A stretch of 38,714 nucleotides of DNA from Flavobacterium sp. (GCF_025352015.1 NZ_JANXUG010000031.1:1-38714); one strand, 5' to 3'. Shown: positions 8,762-16,216, counted from the first letter of the stretch. Program-made: numbers and translations. Notes: a model not told the origin generated them from the letters alone.

Positions 8762-9468
8762 AACTCCAAACCAAACATCTTTCTCAAAAGTTCTAAATTC
8801 GTATTAATTTCTAACAACCGGTTGTATTTATCTTGATTGGTGTAAGCTCTTTTTGACACCAGCGTTTCGTTAACTTTAATGTTAATATTAATATCATGAT
8901 TATGCAATTTGCCTCTTAAGTAGCCCAAAAGTTCTGGTTTTTCTTTATCAAAATCTATCTTGGAACTTTCATTGGGTAGCTCGTGAACAATGGTTGTGCC
9001 ATCTAGCGTTGGATCGTTGATGGTTAGTAATGAAGCAATGATACGATAGCCTTTGTCCTCCATGCGTTGCGCATATTTTACCCATTGCTCTAGCATTTCG
9101 GTTTCGGTAAAAGTCTCACTTGGCAAATGTACCGATTCTTGTACATGGGCTTTAAAGCTTTCAGTCATTTCTTTCTTGGCACGAATGCTGGCAAGCGATA
9201 ACGCAGAAACTTTAGTTGTTGGTTGTTGGTTGTTGATTGATGGTTGCTTGTTGTTTCCCTCGACTGCACTTCGACTTCGCTCCGCATAAACTGGAATGAC
9301 AGGAGTAATAGGTTGAAGGTTTTCGGTTGCGGGTTTTTCAACTACTTTTTCAACAGCTGGAGCAATCTCCTCCACTTTTAGTGCCTCACTTTCAACTTTC
9401 GACTTTCGACTTTCGACTATTGAAAAGCTATTGTTTCTAAAATAAGTTGCAGGAATTATGAAGTCAGC
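8758..9468 (-). CDS. dnaX: DnaX tau-specific C-terminal part, in the -1 frame relative to the N-terminal part
   Basis: Directly after the A run at 9469-9478 the -1 frame reads ADFIIPATYFRNNSF and stays open to 8758, about 236 codons. The first start codon in this part is a GTG at 9375, but it is better read as the second half of DnaX than as a separate gene. It holds a low-complexity linker and then a conserved end domain from about 9208: LASIRAKKEMTESFKAHV, YAQRMEDKGYRIIASLLT and LELLRKMFGLEF. This is the layout of a Bacteroidota tau C-terminus, which in well-studied bacteria contacts the replicative helicase and polymerase III alpha. A -1 shift on the A run would join it to the upstream part as a protein of about 593 residues. 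The linker contains two repeat sequences listed separately. Confidence 0.8.
   Translation of the reverse strand, partial: ADFIIPATYFRNNSFSIVESRKSKVESEALKVEEIAPAVEKVVEKPATENLQPITPVIPVYAERSRSAVEGNNKQPSINNQQPTTKVSALSLASIRAKKEMTESFKAHVQESVHLPSETFTETEMLEQWVKYAQRMEDKGYRIIASLLTINDPTLDGTTIVHELPNESSKIDFDKEKPELLGYLRGKLHNHDININIKVNETLVSKRAYTNQDKYNRLLEINTNLELLRKMFGLEF
9257..9301 (-). repeat. 45-bp repeat-like insertion inside the DnaX linker
   Basis: The minus strand encodes PVYAERSRSAVEG-type peptide from a GC-richer stretch that reads CCCTCGACTGCACTTCGACT and on to GGAATGACA on the plus strand. From memory, this resembles a short dispersed repeat usually found between flavobacterial genes. It is 45 bp, so it keeps frame. 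Other copies cannot be checked in this window. Confidence 0.5.
9388..9415 (-). repeat. Heptamer tandem repeat in the DnaX linker
   Basis: On the plus strand there are four copies of a 7-bp unit: ACTTTCA once, then ACTTTCG three times. On the coding strand they give VESRKSKVES. A change in copy number by one unit would shift the reading frame of the tau end. Confidence 0.85.
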
Positions 9469-10538
9469 TTTTTTTTTTCTCCGTCAAAAGTGATGGAGGC
9501 AATTTGCATTAGTGTGAGTTCTACTAATAAACGCTGGTTTTGCGAAACCTTGTATTTCAAATCACAGTCGTTGGCCAGATCAATTCCTTTTAATAAAAAA
9601 TCGTGACTCGCTTTTTGCGATTGTAATCCGTAAAGTTTTTGAGTTGCTTCGCTCACTTCTAATAAGGAAAGTGTTGCAGGATTTTTTGAAACCAATAAAT
9701 CTCTGAAGTGCGTGGCTAAACCTGCAACAAAATGATGTCCGTCAAAACCTTTAGACAAAATATCATTGTAAGCTAATAAAACGTCTGGGATTTTGTTTTC
9801 CAAAATCAAATCGGTCATGTTAATGTAGGTTTCGTAATCCAGCACGTTCAAATTTTCGGTAACGGCTTGGCGTGTTAAGTTGTTTCCACAATAAGAAACC
9901 ACTCTATCAAATATAGAAAGCGCATCACGCATAGCACCATCGGCTTTTTGAGCAATAATATGTAAGGCATCCTGCTCAAAAACTACCCCTTGACTGGTGG
10001 CAACTTCTGCTAAATGTTCTTTCGCATCTTTGACGGTGATACGCTTGAAGTCAAAAATCTGACAGCGTGATAATATGGTAGGAATGATTTTATGTTTTTC
10101 GGTTGTAGCCAAAATAAATATGGCGTGCTTTGGCGGTTCTTCTAGAGTTTTCAAAAAAGCATTGAAAGCACTTGTAGAAAGCATGTGCACCTCGTCAATA
10201 ATATATACCTTGTATTGCCCGGTTTGTGGTGGAATTCTAACTTGGTCAATCAAATTTCTAATATCGTCCACAGAATTGTTAGAAGCAGCATCGAGTTCAA
10301 AGACATTGAAAGTAAAATCCTCGAACGGATCATCATAACCAGGTTGATTAATTTTGCGCGCTAAAATACGAGCGCAAGTAGTTTTCCCCACGCCTCTTGG
10401 TCCGGTAAATAATAGGGCAGAAGCCAAGTGATTGTTCTCTATGGCATTGAGCAAGGTGTTGGTAATAGCTTGTTGTCCCACAACATCTTTAAACGTTTGC
10501 GGCCGGTACTTTCGGGCTGATACTACAAATTGTTCCAT
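9456..10538 (-). CDS. dnaX: DNA polymerase III gamma/tau subunit, N-terminal clamp-loader part (zero frame, 360 aa)
   Basis: This is the AAA+ core of the clamp-loader subunit that helps place the sliding clamp on DNA. Walker A is GPRGVGKTT (residues 46-54), Walker B is VYIIDEVHML (111-120), followed by LEEPPKHAIFILATTE and the arginine finger motif SRC (157-159). The cysteines of the zinc module found in many DnaX proteins are absent between Walker A and B, which I believe is usual in Bacteroidota. Domain III follows to about residue 350. The zero frame then enters ten A residues and stops four codons later (EKKKLTS, TAA at 9456). As it stands this frame gives a gamma-like protein without the tau C-terminal domains. 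A well-placed promoter lies just upstream. Confidence 0.95.
   Translation of the reverse strand: MEQFVVSARKYRPQTFKDVVGQQAITNTLLNAIENNHLASALLFTGPRGVGKTTCARILARKINQPGYDDPFEDFTFNVFELDAASNNSVDDIRNLIDQVRIPPQTGQYKVYIIDEVHMLSTSAFNAFLKTLEEPPKHAIFILATTEKHKIIPTILSRCQIFDFKRITVKDAKEHLAEVATSQGVVFEQDALHIIAQKADGAMRDALSIFDRVVSYCGNNLTRQAVTENLNVLDYETYINMTDLILENKIPDVLLAYNDILSKGFDGHHFVAGLATHFRDLLVSKNPATLSLLEVSEATQKLYGLQSQKASHDFLLKGIDLANDCDLKYKVSQNQRLLVELTLMQIASITFDGEKKKLTS
9469..9478 (-). promoter_or_regulatory. A10 slippery run joining the two dnaX frames
   Basis: On the coding strand the sequence is GGAG, ten A, GCTGACTTCATAA. The zero frame reads GAA AAA AAA AAG CTG ACT TCA TAA. The tetramer-pair A AAA AAG is the E. 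coli dnaX type of -1 slippery heptamer. After a -1 shift, or after one A is added in the transcript, reading continues GCT GAC TTC into the tau part. I saw no strong stem-loop just downstream, which favours transcriptional slippage over stimulated ribosomal shifting. Confidence 0.65.
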
Positions 10539-10554
10539 AGAAAATTAGTGTTCA

Positions 10555-10585
10555 CAAATATAGATTGAATAATTACGAATTCCAA
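10555..10585 (-). promoter_or_regulatory. dnaX promoter
   Basis: The minus strand has TTG (10583-10585), 20 bases, then TATATTTG (10555-10562), an exact -33/-7 Bacteroidota promoter. Transcription would start near 10549, about 10 bases before the dnaX ATG. Confidence 0.6.
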
Positions 10586-10634
10586 ATTACTATAAATGCA
10601 TCAATTTTTAATTCAGAATTCTTAATTCGTAATT
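10571..10634. repeat. 11-bp inverted repeat between divergent dnaX and rnpB
   Basis: AATTACGAATT at 10571-10581 is the exact reverse complement of AATTCGTAATT at 10624-10634, separated by 42 bases. The arms overlap the dnaX promoter spacer on one side and sit just before the rnpB -7 element on the other. Confidence 0.75.
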
Positions 10635-10636
10635 GT

Positions 10637-10644
10637 TACCTTTG
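10637..10644 (+). promoter_or_regulatory. rnpB -7 promoter element
   Basis: TACCTTTG fits TAnnTTTG exactly and lies 5 bases before the predicted RNase P RNA 5' end, the expected distance to a transcription start. No TTG lies at normal -33 spacing. Confidence 0.5.
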
Positions 10645-10648
10645 CGCC

Positions 10649-10973
10649 GCAGACCGCCTTATCGCCGTTCGAAAGAAGGGAGGAAAGTCCGGACACCACA
10701 GAGTAGCATATTGGGTAACACCCAACCGTTGTGAGACGAGGACAAGTGCAACAGAAAGCAGGTACAGGTAATGCTGTAGTGAAACCAGGTAAACTCTATG
10801 CGGTGAAATTTCAAGTATATCGATAGTTAAGGGTTACTCGCCCGTTGTCGAAGGGTAGGAAGCTCGATCTCGTTAGTAATGACGAGACTAGATAAATGAT
10901 AAGGTAATTTTGGATTTGATTCAGAGATTTTGAAACAAGTTCAGAATGAACAGAATCCGGCTTACAGGTCTGC
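10649..10973 (+). ncRNA. rnpB: RNase P RNA (bacterial type A)
   Basis: This is the catalytic RNA that trims the 5' leader of tRNA precursors. The conserved block GAGGAAAGTCCGGACACCAC lies at about 10680-10699. Later come the typical ACAGAAAGCAG and, near the 3' end, GAACAGAATCCGGCTTAC. The ends were set by the P1 stem: GCAGACC at 10649-10655 pairs with GGTCTGC at 10967-10973, and T7 follows at 10974-10980 as a likely termination tract. The total of about 325 nt fits the class. The last 12 bases overlap the 3' end of the convergent rsmD gene. A plus-strand ORF across the 5' half is a chance reading frame. Confidence 0.95.
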
Positions 10974-11534
10974 TTTTTTTAATTCCTCTTGGTCACCTTC
11001 AAACTCAAAGAAGGTGAATACGGAACCGCCATAGTTTTTTTGGAACGAATAATTTATAATGTGATTGAGTTTGGTATACTTGGAATGTTCTACGACAAGC
11101 ATTCCGTCTTGATGGAGTAATTCGTTTTTAAATATAAGTTCGATAATTTTTTCGAAATCTTTTTGCGGCAAATTATAAGGAGGATCAGCAAAAATAATAT
11201 CATAATTTCCTTGATGTTTTTCCAGAAATTTAAACACGTCGTTTTTAATGGCGGAGATATCAAACTCAAATTCTAAAGCTGTTTTCTTGATGAAATTTAC
11301 ACATCCCATGTCGCCGTCTACACAGATTATGGGCGAACATCCGCGCGAAGCAAACTCATAACTTATACTTCCTGTGCCCGCAAAAAGCTCTAATACTTTT
11401 AATTCGAGAAAGTTGAAGCGATTGTTCAATACATTGAACAAAGCTTCCTTACTCATATCGGTCGTTGGTCGAACAGGAAGATTTTTGGGTGGCGCAATTC
11501 TTCTGCCTTTGTATTTGCCAGAAATTATTCTCAT
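10962..11534 (-). CDS. rsmD: 16S rRNA (guanine-966 N2) methyltransferase RsmD
   Basis: This 190-residue protein has the RsmD family start MRIISGKYKGRRI, then RPTTDMSKEALFNVL (residues 22-36), the SAM-binding loop LELFAGTGSISYEFASRG (48-65) and the catalytic motif ADPPYNLP (116-123) typical of N-methylating enzymes. It should methylate one guanine of 16S rRNA during 30S assembly. Its ATG overlaps the stop of the DUF3822 gene in ATGA, so translation is probably coupled. Its last three codons and stop run into the convergent rnpB gene and form the complement of one strand of the RNase P P1 stem. Confidence 0.95.
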   Translation of the reverse strand: MRIISGKYKGRRIAPPKNLPVRPTTDMSKEALFNVLNNRFNFLELKVLELFAGTGSISYEFASRGCSPIICVDGDMGCVNFIKKTALEFEFDISAIKNDVFKFLEKHQGNYDIIFADPPYNLPQKDFEKIIELIFKNELLHQDGMLVVEHSKYTKLNHIINYSFQKNYGGSVFTFFEFEGDQEELKKADL

Positions 11535-12343
11535 GCGTTAAGCAGGATAAAATGTTCTCGGTTTTGGGCTTCGGAGAAAGAATTAGGTTGCAAATTAACA
11601 TCCATTAAAAATACGTTTCTGATGTATTTGTATGCCATTTTATAGAGTTCGCTTTCGATGTCAATTTTTCCTAAAAGTGCTACTTTGACATTTTCTGGAT
11701 TGAGTTGCAGTTGCTCTGCAGTGAACAAAAGATAATATATAAAATCTTCTGGTGTTTTGTATTCAAATGAATTATAGAGTTCTAATTTTTGATTTTGTAT
11801 CACTACAATTTCAAAATGAGCATCGCTAATATGAGCAAACAGTTGCAATTCTTGTTTGTTTTTTGACAAATCCAATAATTTATGAACCAAAATACTGTTG
11901 GCGTGTTTGTAATCAAAAGAGCCAAATTGGTCAATAAAATAATTGTTGATGTTCACATAAGGAATGTAAACATTGTTCATTTCATAATTTTCTAATACAT
12001 CAAAAGTAAAAAAATCGGTTTCAAAAACCTTGGTGTTGAACTGCAAATAGCTTCCTAAATAGTCTTCATCAAACAAAGCCGTCGGCACAAAAGTCGAGAA
12101 GTTATTATTGTGAATAATCACGACTTCGTCATAATCTGCTTTGAGTTCTGGATAATTTTGAAAGGCATCGGTAAACAAATCTTCGATTTTTGACGTCACA
12201 GAAACTTTGCCAATACTGATCTTTTGTAGTTGCAACGGTTTGTCCATCAGCGTGTCAAAAATGGCAAAAGACAAACCGTCCAAGGAAACTTGAATAGCCA
12301 ATTTTTTGTACATTTTATCGATAACGTTGTTGTTTGGCCACAT
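11531..12343 (-). CDS. DUF3822 family protein
   Basis: The 270-residue product matches what I recall of DUF3822, a Bacteroidota family often next to rsmD. The start KKLAIQVSLDGLSFAIFD, followed later by SILVHKLLDLSKNKQELQLF and VALLGKIDIESELYKMAYKY, suggests a two-lobed, actin-like ATPase-type fold; this is inference. No signal peptide or membrane segment is present. A Met at residue 11 (MYKKLAIQV) is an alternative start; I kept the first ATG because it sits a short distance after a well-formed promoter. The gene overlaps rsmD by 4 bp and is its upstream partner. The function is unknown, and the linkage hints at ribosome or RNA work without proving it. Confidence 0.75.
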   Translation of the reverse strand: MWPNNNVIDKMYKKLAIQVSLDGLSFAIFDTLMDKPLQLQKISIGKVSVTSKIEDLFTDAFQNYPELKADYDEVVIIHNNNFSTFVPTALFDEDYLGSYLQFNTKVFETDFFTFDVLENYEMNNVYIPYVNINNYFIDQFGSFDYKHANSILVHKLLDLSKNKQELQLFAHISDAHFEIVVIQNQKLELYNSFEYKTPEDFIYYLLFTAEQLQLNPENVKVALLGKIDIESELYKMAYKYIRNVFLMDVNLQPNSFSEAQNREHFILLNA

Positions 12344-12366
12344 ACTGCTTCCTTAATTTTGAACAG

Positions 12367-12396
12367 CAAACTTACGAAAATCAATTGCATTTGCAA
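12367..12396 (-). promoter_or_regulatory. Promoter of the DUF3822-rsmD operon
   Basis: The minus strand shows TTG (12394-12396), 19 bases, then TAAGTTTG (12367-12374), an exact Bacteroidota promoter. The inferred start is about 18 bases before the ATG at 12343. Confidence 0.55.
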
Positions 12397-12423
12397 TAGC
12401 ATTATGATGGGCAAAATGCAATT
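12383..12423. repeat. Inverted repeat beside the DUF3822 promoter
   Basis: AATTGCATTTGC (12383-12394) and GCAAAATGCAATT (12411-12423) are inverted copies that differ by one inserted base. The left arm overlaps the DUF3822 promoter spacer, so this could be an operator or a hairpin. No protein partner is indicated. Confidence 0.45.
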
Positions 12424-12441
12424 GTTATTTGGATTAAAAAG

Positions 12442-12483
12442 TAGTGGACATGGCAAATCCATTAGTGGACATGGCAAATCCAT
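12442..12483. repeat. Perfect 21-bp tandem duplication
   Basis: TAGTGGACATGGCAAATCCA plus T occurs at 12442-12462 and again at 12463-12483 with no mismatch. It lies in the intergenic region between the divergent DUF3822 and helicase genes and codes for nothing. Confidence 0.95.
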
Positions 12484-12585
12484 TAATACTTTAATAAAAA
12501 ATTATATATGAATACGGTTCGCTATATAAAATAGGTATCGCGCAGTTGCTATTTTCTTTTCTCTATTTTCTCACCTCTAAATCAC

Positions 12586-12593
12586 TACATTTG
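12586..12593 (+). promoter_or_regulatory. Candidate -7 element for the helicase gene
   Basis: TACATTTG matches TAnnTTTG exactly and would start transcription about 20 bases before the ATG at 12621. No TTG is seen at -33 spacing. Confidence 0.35.
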
Positions 12594-12620
12594 ACATTCT
12601 AATTTGACCTCCAATTATTT

Positions 12621-14042
12621 ATGACTTCGAGCCAATTTTACAGTGTGTTACAAAAACATTTTCCGTTTCAACCCACTGTAAAACAGGATATTTTTTTTCA
12701 AAAGATAGCCGATTTTTTAACCAACACTTCTTATAACGAAATATTTGTACTAAAAGGTTTTGCAGGAACAGGAAAAACCACTGTTATTTCTACCATTGTC
12801 AATAATCTTGCTGCTATAAACAAGAAATATGTGCTGCTGGCACCAACGGGTCGAGCTGTAAAAGTGATTGCCAATTATTCGAACAAACCTGCCTCTACAA
12901 TTCACAAGAAAATATATTTTCCAAAGAAAGGAAAATCAGGCGGTGTGCTATTTACCATGCAAACCAATAAGCATAAGAATACCTTATTTATAGTGGATGA
13001 ATCGTCGATGATTTCGGATGTGAATACCGAATCGAAGTTGTATGAAAACGGTTCATTGCTAGATGATTTGATTTCCTACGTTTACAACGGAGATAATTGC
13101 AAAATGATTCTATTGGGCGATACAGCGCAATTACCACCAGTACAATTGGAAATGAGTCCGGCATTGGACACCCAAAAATTAGCGATGAATTACAATAAAG
13201 AAATTTTTTCTATCGAGTTTGATGAAGTAATGCGTCAGGAAGAAAAATCAGGAATTTTGTACAATGCCACCGCATTGAGAGCGTTGCTCAAAAGTAATTT
13301 TATAGATACGTTTCAGTTTGATTTAAAAGGATTTAAAGACATTGTTCGTCTTACTGACGGTTACGATATTGAAGATGCCATACAAAGTGCGTATAGTAAT
13401 TATAGTATAGAAGATACCTGTTTTATCGTTCGTTCTAACAAAAGAGCGAATCAATACAACCAACAAATTCGCTCCAAAATTTTGGACAAAGAAAGCGATT
13501 TGTCTGTAGGCGATTATTTGATGGTGGTCAAGAACAATTATTTTTGGTTAAAAGAAACCGATGAAGCAGGCTTTATTGCCAATGGCGATATTGTAGAAGT
13601 TTTGGAAATATTTGGTTTCAAAGAATTGTACAGCTTTAAATTTGCCAAAGTAAAAGTGAGAATGATAGATTATCCCAATCAAAAACCGTTTGAAACCATA
13701 CTGCTATTGAACACTATTACTAGCGAATCACCGTCGTTAACTTTTGAGGAAAGCAACCGCTTGTACCAAGAAGTCATCAAAGATTACGAAGGCGAACCCC
13801 AATACCGCAAATTCCTAAAAGTAAAAAACAACGAATATTTTAATGCCTTGCAAGTAAAATTTTCATACGCCATTACGTGCCACAAATCGCAAGGAGGACA
13901 ATGGAATACTGTTTTTGTAGAACAGCCGTATTTGCCCAATGGTGTAGATGTAGATTATGTGCGCTGGTTGTACACCGCCGTTACTCGGGCAAAAAACAAA
14001 CTGTATTTGATTGGGTTTAAGAACGAGAGTTTTGAAGAATAA
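12621..14042 (+). CDS. RecD-like superfamily 1 ATP-dependent DNA helicase
   Basis: This 473-residue protein has the SF1 helicase motifs in order: Walker A GFAGTGKTT (residues 46-54), motif Ia LAPTGRAVKVI (74-84), Walker B FIVDESSM (123-130), LLGDTAQLPPV (motif III) and the C-terminal YAITCHKSQGGQW and YTAVTRAKNKLYLIG motifs of the UvrD/RecD2 fold. It is shorter than RecD2 (about 720 residues) and lacks the N-terminal helix-hairpin-helix domain. It belongs to the compact AAA_30/UvrD_C_2 class common in Bacteroidota and probably unwinds DNA in repair or recombination. It stands alone, 258 bp before the next gene, with a repeat element in between. Confidence 0.88.
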   Translation: MTSSQFYSVLQKHFPFQPTVKQDIFFQKIADFLTNTSYNEIFVLKGFAGTGKTTVISTIVNNLAAINKKYVLLAPTGRAVKVIANYSNKPASTIHKKIYFPKKGKSGGVLFTMQTNKHKNTLFIVDESSMISDVNTESKLYENGSLLDDLISYVYNGDNCKMILLGDTAQLPPVQLEMSPALDTQKLAMNYNKEIFSIEFDEVMRQEEKSGILYNATALRALLKSNFIDTFQFDLKGFKDIVRLTDGYDIEDAIQSAYSNYSIEDTCFIVRSNKRANQYNQQIRSKILDKESDLSVGDYLMVVKNNYFWLKETDEAGFIANGDIVEVLEIFGFKELYSFKFAKVKVRMIDYPNQKPFETILLLNTITSESPSLTFEESNRLYQEVIKDYEGEPQYRKFLKVKNNEYFNALQVKFSYAITCHKSQGGQWNTVFVEQPYLPNGVDVDYVRWLYTAVTRAKNKLYLIGFKNESFEE

Positions 14043-14060
14043 ATTTATATTTGACAATCT

Positions 14061-14255
14061 GTTGGGTGCAATTATTAATGATTCAGAATTTCAAAAAAAT
14101 TAAACACATAGTTTCATAGAAAAAAAGAGTTGGATAGACCAATTCTTGGTTTATCATAGCTATGTTTTACTTTGTTTAAGTATAATGTCTTTACACAATT
14201 AATAAAAACTATGTTTCTATGTGTTTAAAAATTGATAAAATGAATTGCATCCAAC
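14061..14255. repeat. MITE-like palindromic element
   Basis: The gap between the helicase and EamA genes is filled by a nested palindrome of about 195 bp. The outer arms are GTTGGGTGCAATT (14061-14073) and AATTGCATCCAAC (14243-14255), with one mismatch in 13. Inner arms TTAAACACATAG (14100-14111) and CTATGTGTTTAA (14217-14228) are perfect, and a self-complementary CATAGCTATG sits near the centre (14155-14164). No coding frame is present. Size, inverted ends and absence of genes fit a MITE or other dispersed element. A structured RNA is the alternative. I found no clear target-site duplication. Confidence 0.6.
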
Positions 14256-14300
14256 GGGTTATTTAATAAAAATATTTATATCCAATTTATTACCTTAATT

Positions 14301-14723
14301 ATGAAAAACTGGATTGTTTACTCTTTAATCTCGATGTTTTTTGCAGGATTAACTTCGGTCATAGCCAAGATGGGTCTGCGCAATGTAAGTTCAGATACAG
14401 GATTGGCAGTGCGAACAGTAGTGGTTTTCCTGATAGTTTGGCTTAATGTATTTGTATTTCAATCGGTTAAAGATTTTAGAAACCTCACCAAAATGGATGT
14501 TGTTTTTCTAGCTATTTCGGGGGTTACCACGTCACTTTCTTGGATATTTTATTATAAAGCCATCAAAATAGGGAATGTTTCACAAGTAGCGTTGATAGAC
14601 AAAGGAAGTATAATCATCACCTTGCTATTATCTTTTATAGTACTGAACGAACAATTTAATTGGAAAATAGCACTTGGCGGAGGATTTATCATTGTTGGGC
14701 TTTTAATTTTAACTTTGAAATAA
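14301..14723 (+). CDS. EamA/DMT family membrane protein, half-size
   Basis: The 140-residue product is one EamA domain. It has about five hydrophobic segments, from WIVYSLISMFFAGLTSVIA at the start to IIVGLLILTL at the end, with the family motifs YYKAIKIGNVSQVALIDKGS and LNEQFNWKIALGGGFI. Typical drug/metabolite transporters have two such domains, so this one probably works as a dimer. The substrate cannot be told. It ends 54 bp before kdsB in the same direction, so a shared transcript is possible but not required. Confidence 0.85.
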   Translation: MKNWIVYSLISMFFAGLTSVIAKMGLRNVSSDTGLAVRTVVVFLIVWLNVFVFQSVKDFRNLTKMDVVFLAISGVTTSLSWIFYYKAIKIGNVSQVALIDKGSIIITLLLSFIVLNEQFNWKIALGGGFIIVGLLILTLK

Positions 14724-14777
14724 AAATTAAGTTCAAGTGCGTACTTTAGCATTTTAAAACTTTCAACTTTAATAAAA

Positions 14778-15503
14778 ATGAAAATCATCGCCGTCATACC
14801 CGCTCGTTACGCTGCCACCCGTTTTAATGGTAAACTAATGCAAGATTTGGGTGGTAAAACCGTTATTCAACGTACCTATGAAGCGGCAAAAAACACCCAT
14901 TTGTTTGACGATGTTTTTGTGGTAACCGATTCCATTTTGATTTACGACGAAATAATTAATAATGGGGGAAAAGCTATTATGAGCGTAAAGAAACACGAAA
15001 GTGGTAGCGATAGAATTGCAGAAGCCATAGAAAATCTTGATGTAGCTATTGTAGTGAATGTACAAGGCGACGAGCCTTTTATCAATAAGGAACCCTTGTC
15101 AAAACTGTTGCATATTTTTAGAAATGATTTTGATAATAAAGTAGATTTGGCTTCGCTAATGTTTGAAATAACTGCTAAAACCGATATCGAAAATCCGAAT
15201 AACGTAAAAGTGGTAACAGACCAAAACGGATTTGCTTTATACTTTTCGCGTTCCGTCATTCCGTATGCAAGAGCGAGTAATGTTGGCGTTCGCTACATGA
15301 AGCATATCGGTATTTATGCTTTTCGCAAAGAAGCTTTGTTAGACTTTTATCGTTTGCCAATGAAATCGTTAGAAGCTTCGGAAAAACTGGAACAACTACG
15401 GTATTTGGAATTTGGCAAAAGAATAAAAATGATCGAAACTACTCAAGGAAGTATCGGCATAGATACCCCAGAAGATTTGGAGAAAGCTAGAAAACTAGTG
15501 TAG
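14778..15503 (+). CDS. kdsB: 3-deoxy-manno-octulosonate cytidylyltransferase
   Basis: KdsB activates Kdo with CTP to give CMP-Kdo, needed for the inner core of lipopolysaccharide. The 241-residue protein has the normal family length and motifs: [18 protein letters not shown] at residues 4-21 (CTP-binding loop), [24 protein letters not shown] (the metal-binding aspartate) and [14 protein letters not shown]. It ends with the usual [13 protein letters not shown]. Its 3' end overlaps the convergent methyltransferase-like gene by 9 bp. Confidence 0.96.
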   Translation: MKIIAVIPARYAATRFNGKLMQDLGGKTVIQRTYEAAKNTHLFDDVFVVTDSILIYDEIINNGGKAIMSVKKHESGSDRIAEAIENLDVAIVVNVQGDEPFINKEPLSKLLHIFRNDFDNKVDLASLMFEITAKTDIENPNNVKVVTDQNGFALYFSRSVIPYARASNVGVRYMKHIGIYAFRKEALLDFYRLPMKSLEASEKLEQLRYLEFGKRIKMIETTQGSIGIDTPEDLEKARKLV

Positions 15504-16157
15504 TTTTTTTATGGTAAACAATTCGTTATGCACCTCTACTTTGGGATACATTCGCAAAGAATAATCCCCTCCAAATTTAGATTTGTATAGCAGATTTCGT
15601 TCTACTTGTTTTAAATTAATTACCATAGTATTGAACAAAATAAATCCGTTTAAATTTAGTAAAGCATTGATTCTGTTGATATAAAAATCTTCAAACAAAA
15701 AGTTCGGCATAGTAGTATCTTGAAAAATATCAATAATTATTAAATCATACGTTTCATTGGTTTTTAATACAAATTCAAAAGCATCGTCAATTACAATTTG
15801 CAGATTCGAAATCGCATCAAGTTTGAAATACTGATTGGCAATAGCAATAACTGTTTCGTCAATTTCGACACCTGTAATTTTTCCTTTAAATTTCACCTCA
15901 TCTACCAAGGTTTTAATCACGCTTCCGCCAGCAACGCCAAGAATTAATATACTTTCAAAATTTTGGATGCGTTCAAAACCAATGAATTTTAAACCTTTTC
16001 TCAAAATGCGCTGCAAACTTCCATAAGAATAGTTGGTATTTTTACTATCTAAAACCAATTCGCCATTGTTCCAAGTAATCTCTAGAGATTTACTCACCGA
16101 AGAGTTTTTTTTGTAAATGGTAATCGGAATAAAATAGCTCAACAGTTTTTTTAGCAT
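15495..16157 (-). CDS. Spermidine-synthase-like methyltransferase-fold protein
   Basis: The 220-residue protein has the Rossmann fold of the spermidine synthase superfamily: [15 protein letters not shown] (glycine loop), [18 protein letters not shown] (acidic residue binding the cofactor) and [10 protein letters not shown]. True aminopropyltransferases have GGGDGG and DSSDP in the equivalent places, and both are altered here, so polyamine synthesis is doubtful. A methyltransferase-like role with decarboxylated SAM or SAM is the better guess. The ATG at 16157 ([11 protein letters not shown]) is preferred; the frame is open 12 codons further up to a GTG at 16193. It is divergent from the acyltransferase and overlaps kdsB at the 3' end. 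Confidence 0.7.
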   Translation of the reverse strand: MLKKLLSYFIPITIYKKNSSVSKSLEITWNNGELVLDSKNTNYSYGSLQRILRKGLKFIGFERIQNFESILILGVAGGSVIKTLVDEVKFKGKITGVEIDETVIAIANQYFKLDAISNLQIVIDDAFEFVLKTNETYDLIIIDIFQDTTMPNFLFEDFYINRINALLNLNGFILFNTMVINLKQVERNLLYKSKFGGDYSLRMYPKVEVHNELFTIKKLH

Positions 16158-16216
16158 CAACAAATATTTTTCTAAAAAACAGTATAGAAACACTAAATTT
16201 ACGCAAAATCTGTAGA

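Noticed and set aside
8758..9375. Separate hypothetical gene starting at GTG 9375
   Set aside because: The frame continues upstream to the A10 run and the protein is the tau end of DnaX, so it is part of dnaX.
10565..10771. 68-codon plus-strand ORF
   Set aside because: It covers the 5' part of the RNase P RNA and resembles no protein.
12230..12511. Overlapping ORFs on both strands around the 21-bp duplication
   Set aside because: Their translations are made of the tandem repeat and antisense of DUF3822, with no family pattern.
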